Notes under the pieces: model-generated
Told to the model about the DNA's origin: nothing
What the model saw: the letters and a program-made list of their open reading frames with translations, nothing else
The model's database searches: none
Part shown: positions 36,042-46,034 of the stretch, piece after piece
Layout: each line of letters starts with the position of its first letter
Numbering within the stretch: the stretch's first letter is position 1
Made by a program: the position numbers and the translations under genes
Assembly (NCBI RefSeq): GCF_002846365.1
Contig: NZ_PJMW01000002.1
Location: 2,914,001 to 2,978,000, forward strand
Length of the DNA stretch: 64,000 bases
From: Nocardia fluminea
Lineage (GTDB): Bacteria > Actinomycetota > Actinomycetes > Mycobacteriales > Mycobacteriaceae
Direction: 5' to 3'

Positions 36042-38110
36042 CACAGCGCGGCGCCCCTCTCTTCGATGAGAAACAGTGATTGAGCGGTGGTGACCACGGC
36101 GCCTTCGGCCGCGTTCACGGTGACGATCCCCGCATGGGTGGCGGTCAGTTCGTGTTCGAGCTTCATGGCCTCGACCACGCCGAGCAGTTGTCCCTTCTCG
36201 ACCGGGTTGCCCGATGCGACGTGGAGCTGCACGAGGGTGCCCGGCATGGGCGAGCGGATCTCGGGATCCGTCGCGCTCGTACCGAGCGAGCGGTATTCGG
36301 CGTAGCGCACCTGCCGGGAAACCCCGGCTACCCGGCAGCTCCAGCCCTCACCCGAGCGCCGCACGACACACGGGGTCGATCCGACCGTGATCGTGTCGCC
36401 GTCGGTTCGTCGAGCGGTGACGTCCCCATCGGTCCTCTGCCGCGTGGTGGCGCGCTGGTCGGTGGCCTGCACAGCGGGGCTGCTCGGTTCGGCGGTGCCG
36501 GCGCGCACGAGCACCGCGTCGCCCTCGTAGCCGCCGACTCGCACCGTGAACGCGCGCTCGTCGACCGACAGATCGAGACTGCCGAGGTCGTGATCGGCGG
36601 GATCGAGCCAGGCCCGATCACCTGCGGGTGCGCCGGTCGACCACGGTGTCGCGCGGTCGGGCGCGGTCAGCGCGGCGGCCACCGCGAGGGCGCTGAGCTC
36701 GTCGGGGTCGGCGAACTCGGCGACCGGATCGATCCGGTCCAGATAGGCCGTATCGTGCTCGGCCGCGGCGACGATCGGGGTGGCAAGGACGCGTGCGACG
36801 AACCCGAGGTTCGTCGAAATCCCCTGCCAGCGAAGGTCTTCGCAAGCTCGGCGCGCGGCCGCGAGCGCGTCGTCGCGGGTGGTGCCGGTCGCGACGAGTT
36901 TGGCGATCATCGGATCGAATCCGCCGGTGACGTCGAGATGGCTCGCGAAGGCGCGTTCGACGCGAACCTGCGGCCAGTGGGTGACCTCGATCGCCCCCGG
37001 GCACGGCAGAAACGACCGGAACGGGTCCTCGGCGTACATCCGCACCTGCACCGAAGCGCCCGAATACGCGATGTCGGATTGGCCGGCGGGCAGCGGTTCG
37101 CCCGCGGCGACCAGCAATTGCCACTGCACCAGATCGACGCCGGTGATCTCCTCGGTCACGGTGTGCTCCACCTGCAACCGCGTATTCATCTCGATGAAGA
37201 AGAACTCGTCACCGACCAGCAGGAATTCGAAGGTGCCCGCGCCCACGTACTGCAGAGCCTTCGTACCCTGCACCGCGGCGTCGAACATCGCCGCGCGCAC
37301 CGCATCGGGAATCCGTGGCGCGGGCGCTTCCTCGATCACCTTCTGATGCCGCCGTTGCAGCGAGCAGTCACGGTCGAAAAGGTGCACAGCACTGCCGAAT
37401 TCGTCGCCGAACACCTGCACCTCGATGTGGCGTGCGCGCTCGACGTAGCGCTCCAGATGCAGGCGGCCATCGGCGAAAGCCGCTGTGGCGGTGCGGGAAG
37501 CGGACGCCAGCGCCTCGCGCAGTCCGGCGGCCGAGCGCACCACCGACATGCCCTTGCCGCCACCGCCGCCCGCGGGCTTGACGATCAGTGGGTACCCGAT
37601 GCCGGCTGCCGCGTCCACCAGCGCGTCGAGATCCTCGCTCGCGCGCACGGTGCCGGGCAGCACCGGCACACCCGCCTCGGCCATGACCTGGCGCGCGGAG
37701 GACTTGTCGGCCATCGTCTCGATCACCCGCGAACTCGGGCCGGCGAACACCAATCCGGCCGCCCGGACCGCACGCGCGAAATCGGCGTTCTCGGACAGGA
37801 AACCGTATCCGGGATGCACAGCGTCGCAGCCTGTTTCGGTCGCGGCGCGCACCAGTGCGTCGATATCGAGGTAGCCGCCGGTGGGCCGGGTTGTCCCGGA
37901 TTCGCCACCGATCGCGGTATCAGTCCTGGCCGCGGCGTTCCTGGCGTCGCGCTCGGGCAGCGCGACGGTCGCCACCGCCGCCGCGTGATAGGTGAGCGAC
38001 CGGTCCGCCGCCACGGTCACCGTCACGTACTCGATGCCGAGGCGATCGCAGGTGCGGGCGATCCGGGCGGCGATCTCGCCCCGGTTCGCGATGAGTAGTC
38101 GCGAGATCAC
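36041..38110 (-). CDS. Acyl-CoA carboxylase alpha subunit (biotin carboxylase plus biotin carrier)
   Basis: 689 residues. Biotin carboxylase (about 1-450): RLLIANRGEIAARI, ATP-grasp loop GGGGKGMS and EMNTRLQVEHTVTEEITG. A linker of weaker similarity follows, then the carrier domain with biotinyl lysine in EAMKLEH (Lys650). Uses ATP and bicarbonate to carboxylate biotin for the beta subunit encoded just upstream. GTG start overlaps the beta-subunit stop (GTGA). Confidence 0.93.
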   Translation of the reverse strand: MISRLLIANRGEIAARIARTCDRLGIEYVTVTVAADRSLTYHAAAVATVALPERDARNAAARTDTAIGGESGTTRPTGGYLDIDALVRAATETGCDAVHPGYGFLSENADFARAVRAAGLVFAGPSSRVIETMADKSSARQVMAEAGVPVLPGTVRASEDLDALVDAAAGIGYPLIVKPAGGGGGKGMSVVRSAAGLREALASASRTATAAFADGRLHLERYVERARHIEVQVFGDEFGSAVHLFDRDCSLQRRHQKVIEEAPAPRIPDAVRAAMFDAAVQGTKALQYVGAGTFEFLLVGDEFFFIEMNTRLQVEHTVTEEITGVDLVQWQLLVAAGEPLPAGQSDIAYSGASVQVRMYAEDPFRSFLPCPGAIEVTHWPQVRVERAFASHLDVTGGFDPMIAKLVATGTTRDDALAAARRACEDLRWQGISTNLGFVARVLATPIVAAAEHDTAYLDRIDPVAEFADPDELSALAVAAALTAPDRATPWSTGAPAGDRAWLDPADHDLGSLDLSVDERAFTVRVGGYEGDAVLVRAGTAEPSSPAVQATDQRATTRQRTDGDVTARRTDGDTITVGSTPCVVRRSGEGWSCRVAGVSRQVRYAEYRSLGTSATDPEIRSPMPGTLVQLHVASGNPVEKGQLLGVVEAMKLEHELTATHAGIVTVNAAEGAVVTTAQSLFLIEERGAAL

Positions 38111-39672
38111 AGCCGGAACACCCCGAAATTCGAACCCGCGGGCTGGGGCCGATCCCAGCGCTCGTGAGCGAGCGACAGGCACCGCGCCAGCCACGACCGG
38201 GTGTCCTCCGGTTCGACGACGGCATCGATCCACATCCGCGCCGCGATGTAGGTCGGCAGCGATTGCCGTTCGAAACTGTCGATGATCGGCTGCTTGATGG
38301 CGGCTTCCTCGGCGGGGCCGAGTTCCTTGCCCTCGCGGCGCAACCGGTCGCGCTTGAGGATGGCCATCACTGCCGCGGCCTGCTCACCGCCGACGCCGGT
38401 GGAGCGGGCATTGGGCCACATCGCCATGAACTGCCCGCCCATCGACCGCCCCGACATCGCGAAATTGGCGGCGCCGAAACTGCCGCCGATCACCAGCGAG
38501 ATCTTCGGCACCGTGGCGCACGAGACCGCGTTCACCATCTTCGCGCCGTGCTTGGCGATCCCGGCCCGCTCGTACTCCTCGCCGACCATGAACCCACTCA
38601 CGTTGTGCACGAACAACAGTGGGATGCGGCGCTGCTCGCAGATCTGGATGAAGTTGGTGGCCTTGAGCGCGCTGTCGGGGAAGATCACGCCCTGATTCGC
38701 GATGATCCCGACCTCGTAACCCGCGATCCGGGCGGTCGCGCACACGATCGTGATGCCGTAGTCCTTGCGGTACTCGACCCACGAGCCGGCATCGACCACG
38801 CAGCGCAGAATCGCGCGGACGTCCATCTCCTTCTTGGTGGTCGCCGGAATCAGATCCGGGAGCCGCGCCGGATCGTCCGCCGGTTCGAGCGCCTCGAACG
38901 CGGGCGGATGCACACGGTCACCGGGGGTGCGGGAGACGATGTCGCGCACCATCGCCAGTGCTTCCAGCTCGTTCGCCGCGAGATGGTCGGCCACCGCGGT
39001 CTCGCGGACGTGCAGATCGGCGCCGCCGAGGGCCTGCGCGTCCACCACCACACCCGTGGCGGCCTCCACCAGCTGCGGTCCGCCGAGGAAGACGGTGCTC
39101 AGATCCTTGACCATGACGGTCTCGTCGCTCATCGCCGGGATGTAGGCACCCCCGGCCGTGCAGATGCCGAGCACGGCCGAGATCTGCGGCAAGCCGAGTG
39201 CCGACATCTCCGCGATGTTGCGGAACATCTTTCCGAGGTGTTCCTCGTCGGGGAAGATCTCCTCCTGCAACGGGAGGTAGATGCCACCCGAGTCCGCGAG
39301 ATACACACACGGCAGGCGGTACTCCCTGGCCAGCTTCTGTCCGCGCAGGTGCTTCTTGATCGTGAGCGGATAGAAGGTCCCGCCCTTCACGTGCGGGTCG
39401 TTGGCGAACACCATGCACGGCCTGCCGTGGATGGTGCCGATGCCGACGATCAGCGCGGCGGCGGGCAGATCGGTGTCGTAGACCTCGTGCGCGGCGAGTC
39501 GGCCGATCTCCAGAAACGGGGTCCCTGGGTCCAGGATGCGGTTGACCCGTTCGCGCACGGGCAGTTTCGCGTCGCCCTGGCGACGGCGCGGCGCCACGAT
39601 CTCGGCGGTGTGGTCGCGCAGCAGGGCGCGTTGGGCTTCGAAGCCGAGGGTGTTCTCGATGACGGCGGTCAT
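38107..39672 (-). CDS. Acyl-CoA carboxylase beta subunit (methylcrotonyl-CoA-carboxylase-like)
   Basis: 521 residues, carboxyltransferase. Most like the MCC-beta/AccD1 branch: HVKGGTFYPLTIKKHLRGQ, LADSGGIYLP, GICTAGGAYIPAMSDE and oxyanion block GGSFGAANFAMSGR. No isovaleryl-CoA dehydrogenase or other leucine-pathway gene is present, and it is embedded in a biosynthesis/transport operon, so its acyl-CoA substrate may differ from methylcrotonyl-CoA (inference). ATG overlaps the upstream stop by four bases. Confidence 0.9.
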   Translation of the reverse strand: MTAVIENTLGFEAQRALLRDHTAEIVAPRRRQGDAKLPVRERVNRILDPGTPFLEIGRLAAHEVYDTDLPAAALIVGIGTIHGRPCMVFANDPHVKGGTFYPLTIKKHLRGQKLAREYRLPCVYLADSGGIYLPLQEEIFPDEEHLGKMFRNIAEMSALGLPQISAVLGICTAGGAYIPAMSDETVMVKDLSTVFLGGPQLVEAATGVVVDAQALGGADLHVRETAVADHLAANELEALAMVRDIVSRTPGDRVHPPAFEALEPADDPARLPDLIPATTKKEMDVRAILRCVVDAGSWVEYRKDYGITIVCATARIAGYEVGIIANQGVIFPDSALKATNFIQICEQRRIPLLFVHNVSGFMVGEEYERAGIAKHGAKMVNAVSCATVPKISLVIGGSFGAANFAMSGRSMGGQFMAMWPNARSTGVGGEQAAAVMAILKRDRLRREGKELGPAEEAAIKQPIIDSFERQSLPTYIAARMWIDAVVEPEDTRSWLARCLSLAHERWDRPQPAGSNFGVFRL

Positions 39673-40913
39673 GCTGGTAGTTCCTCCCGGTCCTGATGTG
39701 TGGCGAGACTGGAGCTCAGGGTGTCGGCGAAGCGGCGGATCGTGTCGGGATCGAGGTCGGCCCGCAGCATCAGGCGCAGGCCCGCGCTGCCGCGGCGGAT
39801 GATCGGGAAGAACACCGGCGAGGTGTAGAAACCGGCGTCGAGCATGTCGCGTGCCACGGCGACGGTGACGTCCTCCCGGCCGATGCTCACGAATCTGATC
39901 GGCAGGCCGTCACCGGCGAGTTCGGTGTCGACCAGTGAGTCGAAGAGGCGGACCCGCTCCCCGAGCGCGATCTGGAGGCGATCGACGGTGCCGTCGTCGT
40001 GGAGGTCGCAGGCGGCGATGATCGCGCCGAGACCGGCCGTGTTGACACGCTGCGACCACATCAGCGGACCGCTCGTGCGCAACAGGGTGGGCGTGCGCGA
40101 CGCGTCACCCGCCGCGCCGAAGAAGATCACCCCGCCGCTGGCACCGAACCCCTTGTTGAGCGAGGCGATCACGAGGGTCCGGTCGCGCCAGCCCTCGTAG
40201 GCGCCGAGCACATAGCCGCGGCCGTGGCTGCCCAGCGTCGAAATGCCGTGTGCCTCATCGAAGTACAAGAACAGTCCGTAACGATCCTGGAGCCGGTGCA
40301 ATTCGGCCAGTGGTGCGCCGCCGCCGGTGCTGTACACCCCGTCGGCGACATAGGCCACGTGGGAATGGTTGCGGCACAGCTCTTCCAGGGCGGCGATGTC
40401 GTTGTGCTCGATCGTGACCAGTTCGGTCTCGTCGGCGACCAGCGGCTTCATCGCGTTCAGGCAGAAGTGCGCGTTCTTGTCGAAGACCACCAGCGGCGGG
40501 TGCCCATCGGTGAGCTCACCGGAGGCGAGCAGCGGCAAGGTCGCCCACGCGGCGGCCGCGCACGACGACACGGTGACCGCCTGCGCGTCGAAGGTCCGGG
40601 TGAGCCGCTGTTCGGCCTCCTCCAGCAGGCCGAGCCGGATGCGCATCCGGGAAATCGAAGAATTGATCGTCGCGGTTTCGTCGAGCCCGCGATGGGCGCC
40701 CTCGATGATGCGAGGATCGCTGTCCAAACCGAGATAGGAATAGGACGAGAAGTTGACGATCGTTCGGCCGTCGCGGGAATGGACAATTCCCTCGCGCATA
40801 TCATCGGCGATGATGTCGACCAGCCCGTGGGCGGTGCTGTCGTCCCAGAATGTATTGCTCAGTTGCAACTGCCTGCGGATATTCGCGAATTGATTTCTGG
40901 CCACGGCGTTCAT
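39669..40913 (-). CDS. Alpha-oxoamine synthase-like PLP enzyme
   Basis: 414 residues, fold type I, 8-amino-7-oxononanoate synthase/KBL/CqsA group: condenses an acyl thioester with an amino acid, with decarboxylation. PLP features: stacking His in DKNAHFCLN (about 149), Asp in YFDEAHGIS (about 219), Schiff-base lysine in ASLNKGFGASGG (about 254). It lacks the usual G-x-G-GSR motif of BioF; the region reads INSSISRMRIRLG, so substrate differs from pimeloyl thioesters. No other biotin gene nearby. ATG overlaps the MFS stop (ATGA). Confidence 0.85.
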   Translation of the reverse strand: MNAVARNQFANIRRQLQLSNTFWDDSTAHGLVDIIADDMREGIVHSRDGRTIVNFSSYSYLGLDSDPRIIEGAHRGLDETATINSSISRMRIRLGLLEEAEQRLTRTFDAQAVTVSSCAAAAWATLPLLASGELTDGHPPLVVFDKNAHFCLNAMKPLVADETELVTIEHNDIAALEELCRNHSHVAYVADGVYSTGGGAPLAELHRLQDRYGLFLYFDEAHGISTLGSHGRGYVLGAYEGWRDRTLVIASLNKGFGASGGVIFFGAAGDASRTPTLLRTSGPLMWSQRVNTAGLGAIIAACDLHDDGTVDRLQIALGERVRLFDSLVDTELAGDGLPIRFVSIGREDVTVAVARDMLDAGFYTSPVFFPIIRRGSAGLRLMLRADLDPDTIRRFADTLSSSLATHQDREELPA

Positions 40914-42127
40914 TCCTTGTGTCGGCGGGAGTGCGTCGATTTCCAGGGCGCCGCGACGATGAGCACGTTCACCGCGGCGAGCAGCGTGATGGCGATGGAC
41001 CAGGCGAGGAGCCCGGACAGGGTGGGGCCTGCCAGCGAGGCGATGCCCGCGAGGCCCTGCTGCACCAGCGCGCACCACGAGACGGCGATGGCGGCTCCGG
41101 TGGCGAGGTGGCTGACAGCGTGCGCGGCGCTGTTGGGGAACAGCGTCGCCTGACCGAAGGTCGTCGTGACGTACCCGGCGAGAAAGACCGGCAGCGCGAT
41201 CGCCCTCGGCGGATCGAAGGCCCACACGACAGTGACGAGGACGCAGCCCGCGAGCATGATCGCGGCGCCCTGCCGCATCATCGCGTGCGCTCCCAGCTCG
41301 CGCACGCGCTGCCGGACGTAGGTCGCGCCACCCAGGTAGGCCGCACCGTAGAGGACGCCGAACAGGCCGAACACCCACGGCGAAAGCGCGAAACGGTCGG
41401 TGAAGATGAACGCGGACTTCTGCTGGATCATCACGATGACGGCGAATCCGATGCCGCCCGCCACCGCGCTGACCACGAAGACCCGGTCGGTGAAAAGGCG
41501 CCCAGCTGCGCCTTTGTCCCTCGGTCCCGGTTCGCGCCGGGGCAGTGAGATGCGCAGCGCGAAGGCCACCGGCACCGCGGCGAGCACGGCCAGCACGACG
41601 AATCCGTACCGCCATCCCACCGTCGAGGTGACGATGCCGCCGATCACCTGCCCGCCGCCGAGCGCGACGACGAACGCCATCGACAACAGCGCGAGTTGGC
41701 GCGCGAGCTCCGCGCCGGTGAACAGATCCTTGATCATCATCCGGCCGACGACCGCGATACCGCCCGCGCCGATCGCCTGGACCACGCGCAGCCCGAGCAA
41801 CTCCGTGGCGTTGGTGATCAGCGCCAGGCCCGCGCTGGCCAGGACGAAACACAGCCCGGCCGCGACGAAGGCGGGGATCCGGCCGAACCGTTCCGCCGCC
41901 CTGCCCCACGCGACGACCGGCAGCGCGGCGAACACCACGAACACCGCCACCGACAGTTGCAGGACGCTGTCGCCGGCACCGATGTCGGTGCCGAGGGCGG
42001 GCATGCTCGGCAGGTAGATGGTGGTCGCCATCTGGGCGACCGCGACCGCGACACATGCCGTCGTGACAACTGCTCGGCGTGTTGCGGCGGATGCCGGGAT
42101 TTCGCCGGTTTCCGCTTGCACAGACAA
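40910..42127 (-). CDS. MFS exporter, Bcr/CflA-like
   Basis: 405 residues, twelve predicted membrane helices. Motif A variant GRAAERFGRIPAF and the N-terminal YLPSMPALGTDIG are Bcr/CflA-type drug or metabolite exporter features. First gene of the operon, immediately before the alpha-oxoamine synthase, so it is likely to export the product. Start is TTG 42127 or GTG 42121; GGGGAG sits four or ten bases before them. A possible -10 (TATACC) lies near 42180. Confidence 0.87.
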   Translation of the reverse strand: MSVQAETGEIPASAATRRAVVTTACVAVAVAQMATTIYLPSMPALGTDIGAGDSVLQLSVAVFVVFAALPVVAWGRAAERFGRIPAFVAAGLCFVLASAGLALITNATELLGLRVVQAIGAGGIAVVGRMMIKDLFTGAELARQLALLSMAFVVALGGGQVIGGIVTSTVGWRYGFVVLAVLAAVPVAFALRISLPRREPGPRDKGAAGRLFTDRVFVVSAVAGGIGFAVIVMIQQKSAFIFTDRFALSPWVFGLFGVLYGAAYLGGATYVRQRVRELGAHAMMRQGAAIMLAGCVLVTVVWAFDPPRAIALPVFLAGYVTTTFGQATLFPNSAAHAVSHLATGAAIAVSWCALVQQGLAGIASLAGPTLSGLLAWSIAITLLAAVNVLIVAAPWKSTHSRRHKE

Positions 42128-42373
42128 TGCACTCCCCTATGGCCGAGCGAATCACGCAGGATGCTGGATCCGGGTTCTAGGTATACGGCCGGGGAAAGCG
42201 CTCGAACACCGTTGCGATCGCGTTGATTTCAGCGGGAAAGGTTAATGATCGATGGCGAAATAGTGACCGCACGGGGCATACGAGGAAATTGCCCGACCGC
42301 GCGGGACGGACGAAGGGTGTGTTCAACACATGGGGTGCGGCCCGCGCGCGGCGCGTATGGCAGGGTGGAACTC

Positions 42374-44425
42374 GTGAACCGATTGGCCGGTGCGACCTCG
42401 CCCTATCTGCGTCAACACGCCGACAACCCCGTCCACTGGCGGGAGTGGGACGCCGACGCGCTGGCCGAGGCCGCGCAGCGCAACGTGCCGATCCTGCTGT
42501 CGATCGGGTACGCGAGCTGCCACTGGTGCCATGTGATGGCCCACGAGTCCTTCGAGGATCTCGTGACGGCCGAGCAGATGAACGCCGACTTCGTCTGCGT
42601 GAAGGTGGATCGGGAGGAGCGCCCCGACCTGGACGCGGTGTACATGAACGCCACCGTGGCCATGACCGGGCAGGGCGGCTGGCCCATGACGTGCTTCCTC
42701 ACACCCGACGGCGCGCCGTTCTACTGCGGTACCTACTACCCGAAGCAGCCGCGCGGCGGCATGCCGTCGTTCACGCAGTTGCTCAGCGCGGTGACCGAGA
42801 CCTGGCGCAACCGGCGCGACGACGTGGACAAGGCCGCGCGGCAGGTGACCGACGCGCTCCAGGCGCAGGCCTCCGGACTGCCCGACGCCGAATTCGCCAT
42901 CGCCCCTGACCTTCTCGACAAGGCGGTGCCCGCGATCGTCGCCGACGAGGACGCCACGCACGGCGGATTCGGTGGGGCGCCGAAGTTTCCGCCGTCGGCG
43001 CTGCTGGAAGGACTGCTGCGCCACTGGGAGCGGACCGGTGACCAGTCGGTGTTCGATGTGGTCGAGCGCACGGCCGAGGCGATGGCGCGCGGCGGGATCT
43101 ACGACCAGCTGCGCGGCGGGTTCGCGCGCTACTCGGTCGACGCCGGGTGGCTCGTACCGCACTTCGAGAAGATGCTCTACGACAATGCCCTGCTGCTGCG
43201 CGCGTACGCCCATCTCGCGCGCCGCGCACCCGAGACCCCGCTGGAGTCGTTGCCGCACAGGGTGACCCGGGAGACGGTGGAGTTCCTGCTCGGTGATCTC
43301 GGCACAGCGCAGGGCGGTTTCGCCTCCGCGCTCGACGCCGACACCCACCTCGAACCGGACGGGCCCGGCGTCGAGGGCGCGACCTATGTGTGGACCCCCG
43401 CCGAGCTGGTCGGCGAACTCGGCCCGCTCGACGGCATGTGGGCCGCCGACGCTTTCGGCGTCACGACAGCGGGCAACTTCGAACAGGGCACCTCGGTGCT
43501 CACCCGGCGCAGCGATCCCGTAGACGCCGAACAGTCCTCACGGTTCGATCGGCTGCGCGCACAGCTGTTCCTGGCCCGTACCCAGCGCCCACAGCCCGCC
43601 CGCGACGACAAGGTGGTCACCGCCTGGAACGGCATGGCCATCACCGCGCTCGCGGAATCCGGTGCGGCACTGGAGGAACCGTCGTGGGTCGCCGCCGCCG
43701 TGCGCTGCGCGCGCTACCTGCTCGACGTTCATCTCGTCGACGGCAGGCTGCGCCGGGCCTCCCTCGACGGCGTCGCGGGCACCCCGCCCGGCGTCCTCGA
43801 GGACTACGCCTGGTTCGTCACCGGTCTGCTCGCCCTCTACCAGGCCACCGGCGAACCCGACTGGCTCGCCGCCGCGCAACTGTTGCTGGACAACACGATC
43901 GACCATTTCGCCGACCCCGAACGGCCCGGCAGCTGGTTCGACACCGCCGACGACGCCGAAACCCTGGTGGCCCGCCCTCGCGATCCCGTCGACGGCGCCA
44001 CCCCCTCCGGCGCCTCGGCCCTGGCCGAAGCCCTCCTCACCGCCTCCGCCGTCGCCGATCCCGAACGCGCGGTGCGCTATCGCGAACTCGCCGACCGGAC
44101 GCTCGCGCTCGGCGCGATCCTGCTGGCCCGTGCGCCCCGCACCGCGGGCAACTGGCTCTCCGTCGCCGAGGCGGCGGTCCGCGGCCCGTACCAGGTCGCC
44201 ATCGCCGCCACCGAGAAGTCCGCCACCACAATGGAACTCCTCGCGGCCGCCCGGGCCTGCGCCCCCGGCGGGTCGATCATCCTCGCGGCGCCACCGAACA
44301 CCGCCCCGCTCCTGACCGACCGCCCACTCGTCGACGGTGCTCCCGCCGCCTACGTGTGCCGGGGCTCGGTCTGTGATCTGCCGGTCACCGATCCCGCCGC
44401 GCTGACGGCTTCGCTTCGGCGGTAA
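42374..44425 (+). CDS. Thioredoxin-domain / N-acylglucosamine epimerase-fold protein (YyaL/DUF255)
   Basis: 683 residues. N-terminal thioredoxin-like domain with active-site CHWC (49-52) in SIGYASCHWCHVMAHESF, then a large (alpha/alpha)6 barrel (about 200-600). Family length is normal. Function remains unclear; orthologues are widespread and this one is the syntenic Rv1084 equivalent. GTG 42374 chosen because the product then starts at the conserved NRLAGATSPYLRQHADNPV; the frame continues upstream without similarity. Confidence 0.92.
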   Translation: MNRLAGATSPYLRQHADNPVHWREWDADALAEAAQRNVPILLSIGYASCHWCHVMAHESFEDLVTAEQMNADFVCVKVDREERPDLDAVYMNATVAMTGQGGWPMTCFLTPDGAPFYCGTYYPKQPRGGMPSFTQLLSAVTETWRNRRDDVDKAARQVTDALQAQASGLPDAEFAIAPDLLDKAVPAIVADEDATHGGFGGAPKFPPSALLEGLLRHWERTGDQSVFDVVERTAEAMARGGIYDQLRGGFARYSVDAGWLVPHFEKMLYDNALLLRAYAHLARRAPETPLESLPHRVTRETVEFLLGDLGTAQGGFASALDADTHLEPDGPGVEGATYVWTPAELVGELGPLDGMWAADAFGVTTAGNFEQGTSVLTRRSDPVDAEQSSRFDRLRAQLFLARTQRPQPARDDKVVTAWNGMAITALAESGAALEEPSWVAAAVRCARYLLDVHLVDGRLRRASLDGVAGTPPGVLEDYAWFVTGLLALYQATGEPDWLAAAQLLLDNTIDHFADPERPGSWFDTADDAETLVARPRDPVDGATPSGASALAEALLTASAVADPERAVRYRELADRTLALGAILLARAPRTAGNWLSVAEAAVRGPYQVAIAATEKSATTMELLAAARACAPGGSIILAAPPNTAPLLTDRPLVDGAPAAYVCRGSVCDLPVTDPAALTASLRR

Positions 44426-44437
44426 CGGACCCGCGTC

Positions 44438-45919
44438 TCACTTTCCCGGTGAGATGTCCGTCCAGGTCCGGGTACGGCCGGGGATGCCGCGCAACCGTAA
44501 GTCCTTGTAGCGCTTCCACTTGGCTCGTTCGGCCGGGGTCGCGGCCTGCCAGATCGCATCGCTCACGAGCACTCGTCGCGGTGCTTCCTTCGCCACGGTG
44601 GTGAGGCGGGCGGCTTCGTTGACGGCGTCGCCGATGACGGTGAACTCGAGGCGGGTGTCGGCGCCGACATCGCCCGCGAACACCTGTCCGCGGGCGACGC
44701 CGATGCCGACGTCGAGTTCCCCGGTGGCCACCACCTCGTCGCGGATGCGGCGGGCGGCGCGCAGGGCGGGGGTGGCGTTGTCCTGCAGGGCGGAGGGGGC
44801 GCCGAAGATGCACAGCGCGGCGTCGCCGGCGAACTTGTTCACCAGGCCACCGTTGTCCTCGGTGGCGGCGACGACCGTGGCGAGCAGCCGGTTGAGCTTG
44901 TGCACGAAGTCTTCCGGCGCCATCTCCGCGGACAGCTGCACCGAGCCGGTGACGTCGACGAACAGCGCCGAGACGATGCGCACGTCGCCGGTGAGGTCGC
45001 TGCTGCCCGACAGCGCGCGTTCGGCCACCGTGGACCCGACGTGCCTGCCGAAGACGTCCTCGGTGTGCATCTGCTCGCGCAGGGTGGCGGCGAGTTCGTT
45101 CACGGAGTGTTCGAGGCGGCCGATCTCGCTGGCGCTGCCGACGGGCACCCGCACATCGAGTTCGCCGCGGGTGATCCGGTCCAGTGCCCGGTACATCGTG
45201 CGCATCGGCGTGGCCACCGAGCGCGCGAGCAGTGCGGTGGCGAGGGCGCCCACACCCAGCGCGACGATCGAGAACAGCCAGGCCGCGCGCACCCGGTCCG
45301 ATGCCGGCGTGGTCGTGTCACTGAGGACGACGATGATGATCAGCCCCGGCAGCGCACCGGATACGGCCCAGGTGACGAGCACTCGCACGAGCACGGTCGA
45401 GCTGGGATGCACGGTCGGCCCGAGCACGGCGGCGATGATCGGCACGGCAGGCCGGATCAGGCGGTCCAGGATCAGGTAGATCGCACCCGCCGCCTCCAGC
45501 CCGCCGAGGGCGAATCCGGCCAGCAGCACGGCGATGTTGTGATAGTCGGTGAACCGGTCGACCAGCCACACGGTCAACACGACGCCCGGTGTCCACAGGA
45601 TGATCGCGCGCACGGTGATCGCGGCGGGCAGCCGGATCAGGACTCGTGCTTCCTCCGGCGTCGGTTTGCGGTTGTCGTCGAGCCAGCGCATATATCGGCG
45701 CCGGTCGTAGAGCGCGATCCCGATGCCGAGGGTGAAGGCGAGTACCGGGTAGATCAGGATCAGGACCGCCGCGTCACTCCAGTCGTCGCCGATCCGGGTG
45801 AACACGCCACCCGCCCAGCTGACCAGGAAGATGGCCGCGACCCCGATCATATTGGCGGTGATGACCACCAGGGCGAGTCCCCAGTAGGACCGCAGCGCCC
45901 ACCGGACCAGCCGGTTCAC
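44438..45919 (-). CDS. Membrane-bound class III adenylate/guanylate cyclase
   Basis: 493 residues. About six membrane helices in the first 245 residues, a HAMP linker (SVATPMRTMYRALDRITRGEL, about 235-290) and a C-terminal class III cyclase domain: metal aspartates in ALFVDVTGS and FAGDAALCIFGAP, plus GDVGADTRLEFTVIGDAVNEAARL (parts). Makes cAMP, or cGMP, in response to an unknown membrane signal. GTG start. Inserted between the YyaL and hemolysin III genes relative to M. tuberculosis. Confidence 0.92.
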   Translation of the reverse strand: MNRLVRWALRSYWGLALVVITANMIGVAAIFLVSWAGGVFTRIGDDWSDAAVLILIYPVLAFTLGIGIALYDRRRYMRWLDDNRKPTPEEARVLIRLPAAITVRAIILWTPGVVLTVWLVDRFTDYHNIAVLLAGFALGGLEAAGAIYLILDRLIRPAVPIIAAVLGPTVHPSSTVLVRVLVTWAVSGALPGLIIIVVLSDTTTPASDRVRAAWLFSIVALGVGALATALLARSVATPMRTMYRALDRITRGELDVRVPVGSASEIGRLEHSVNELAATLREQMHTEDVFGRHVGSTVAERALSGSSDLTGDVRIVSALFVDVTGSVQLSAEMAPEDFVHKLNRLLATVVAATEDNGGLVNKFAGDAALCIFGAPSALQDNATPALRAARRIRDEVVATGELDVGIGVARGQVFAGDVGADTRLEFTVIGDAVNEAARLTTVAKEAPRRVLVSDAIWQAATPAERAKWKRYKDLRLRGIPGRTRTWTDISPGK

Positions 45920-46034
45920 CGCGCACGTCCGAGCCCGGCGCCCGAGGACGCCCGGGCATCACGAGCTGCGCTGACGGGTGACACAACTACCGAGCATAGA
46001 AGGCGCGCGGGTCGAGGCCTCACGCACGCGCCGT

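Noticed and set aside
36041..39672. Leucine-degradation methylcrotonyl-CoA carboxylase operon
   Set aside because: Sequence resembles MCC, but no isovaleryl-CoA dehydrogenase, hydratase or lyase accompanies it; recorded only as an alternative.
39669..40913. Reading the PLP enzyme as BioF for biotin synthesis
   Set aside because: No bioA, bioB or bioD nearby and the G-x-G-GSR region is different; kept as alpha-oxoamine synthase-like.
42128..42373. Fur, IdeR or Zur box in front of the eight-gene operon
   Set aside because: Looked for because of the metallophore idea; no AT-rich inverted repeat of those types is visible.
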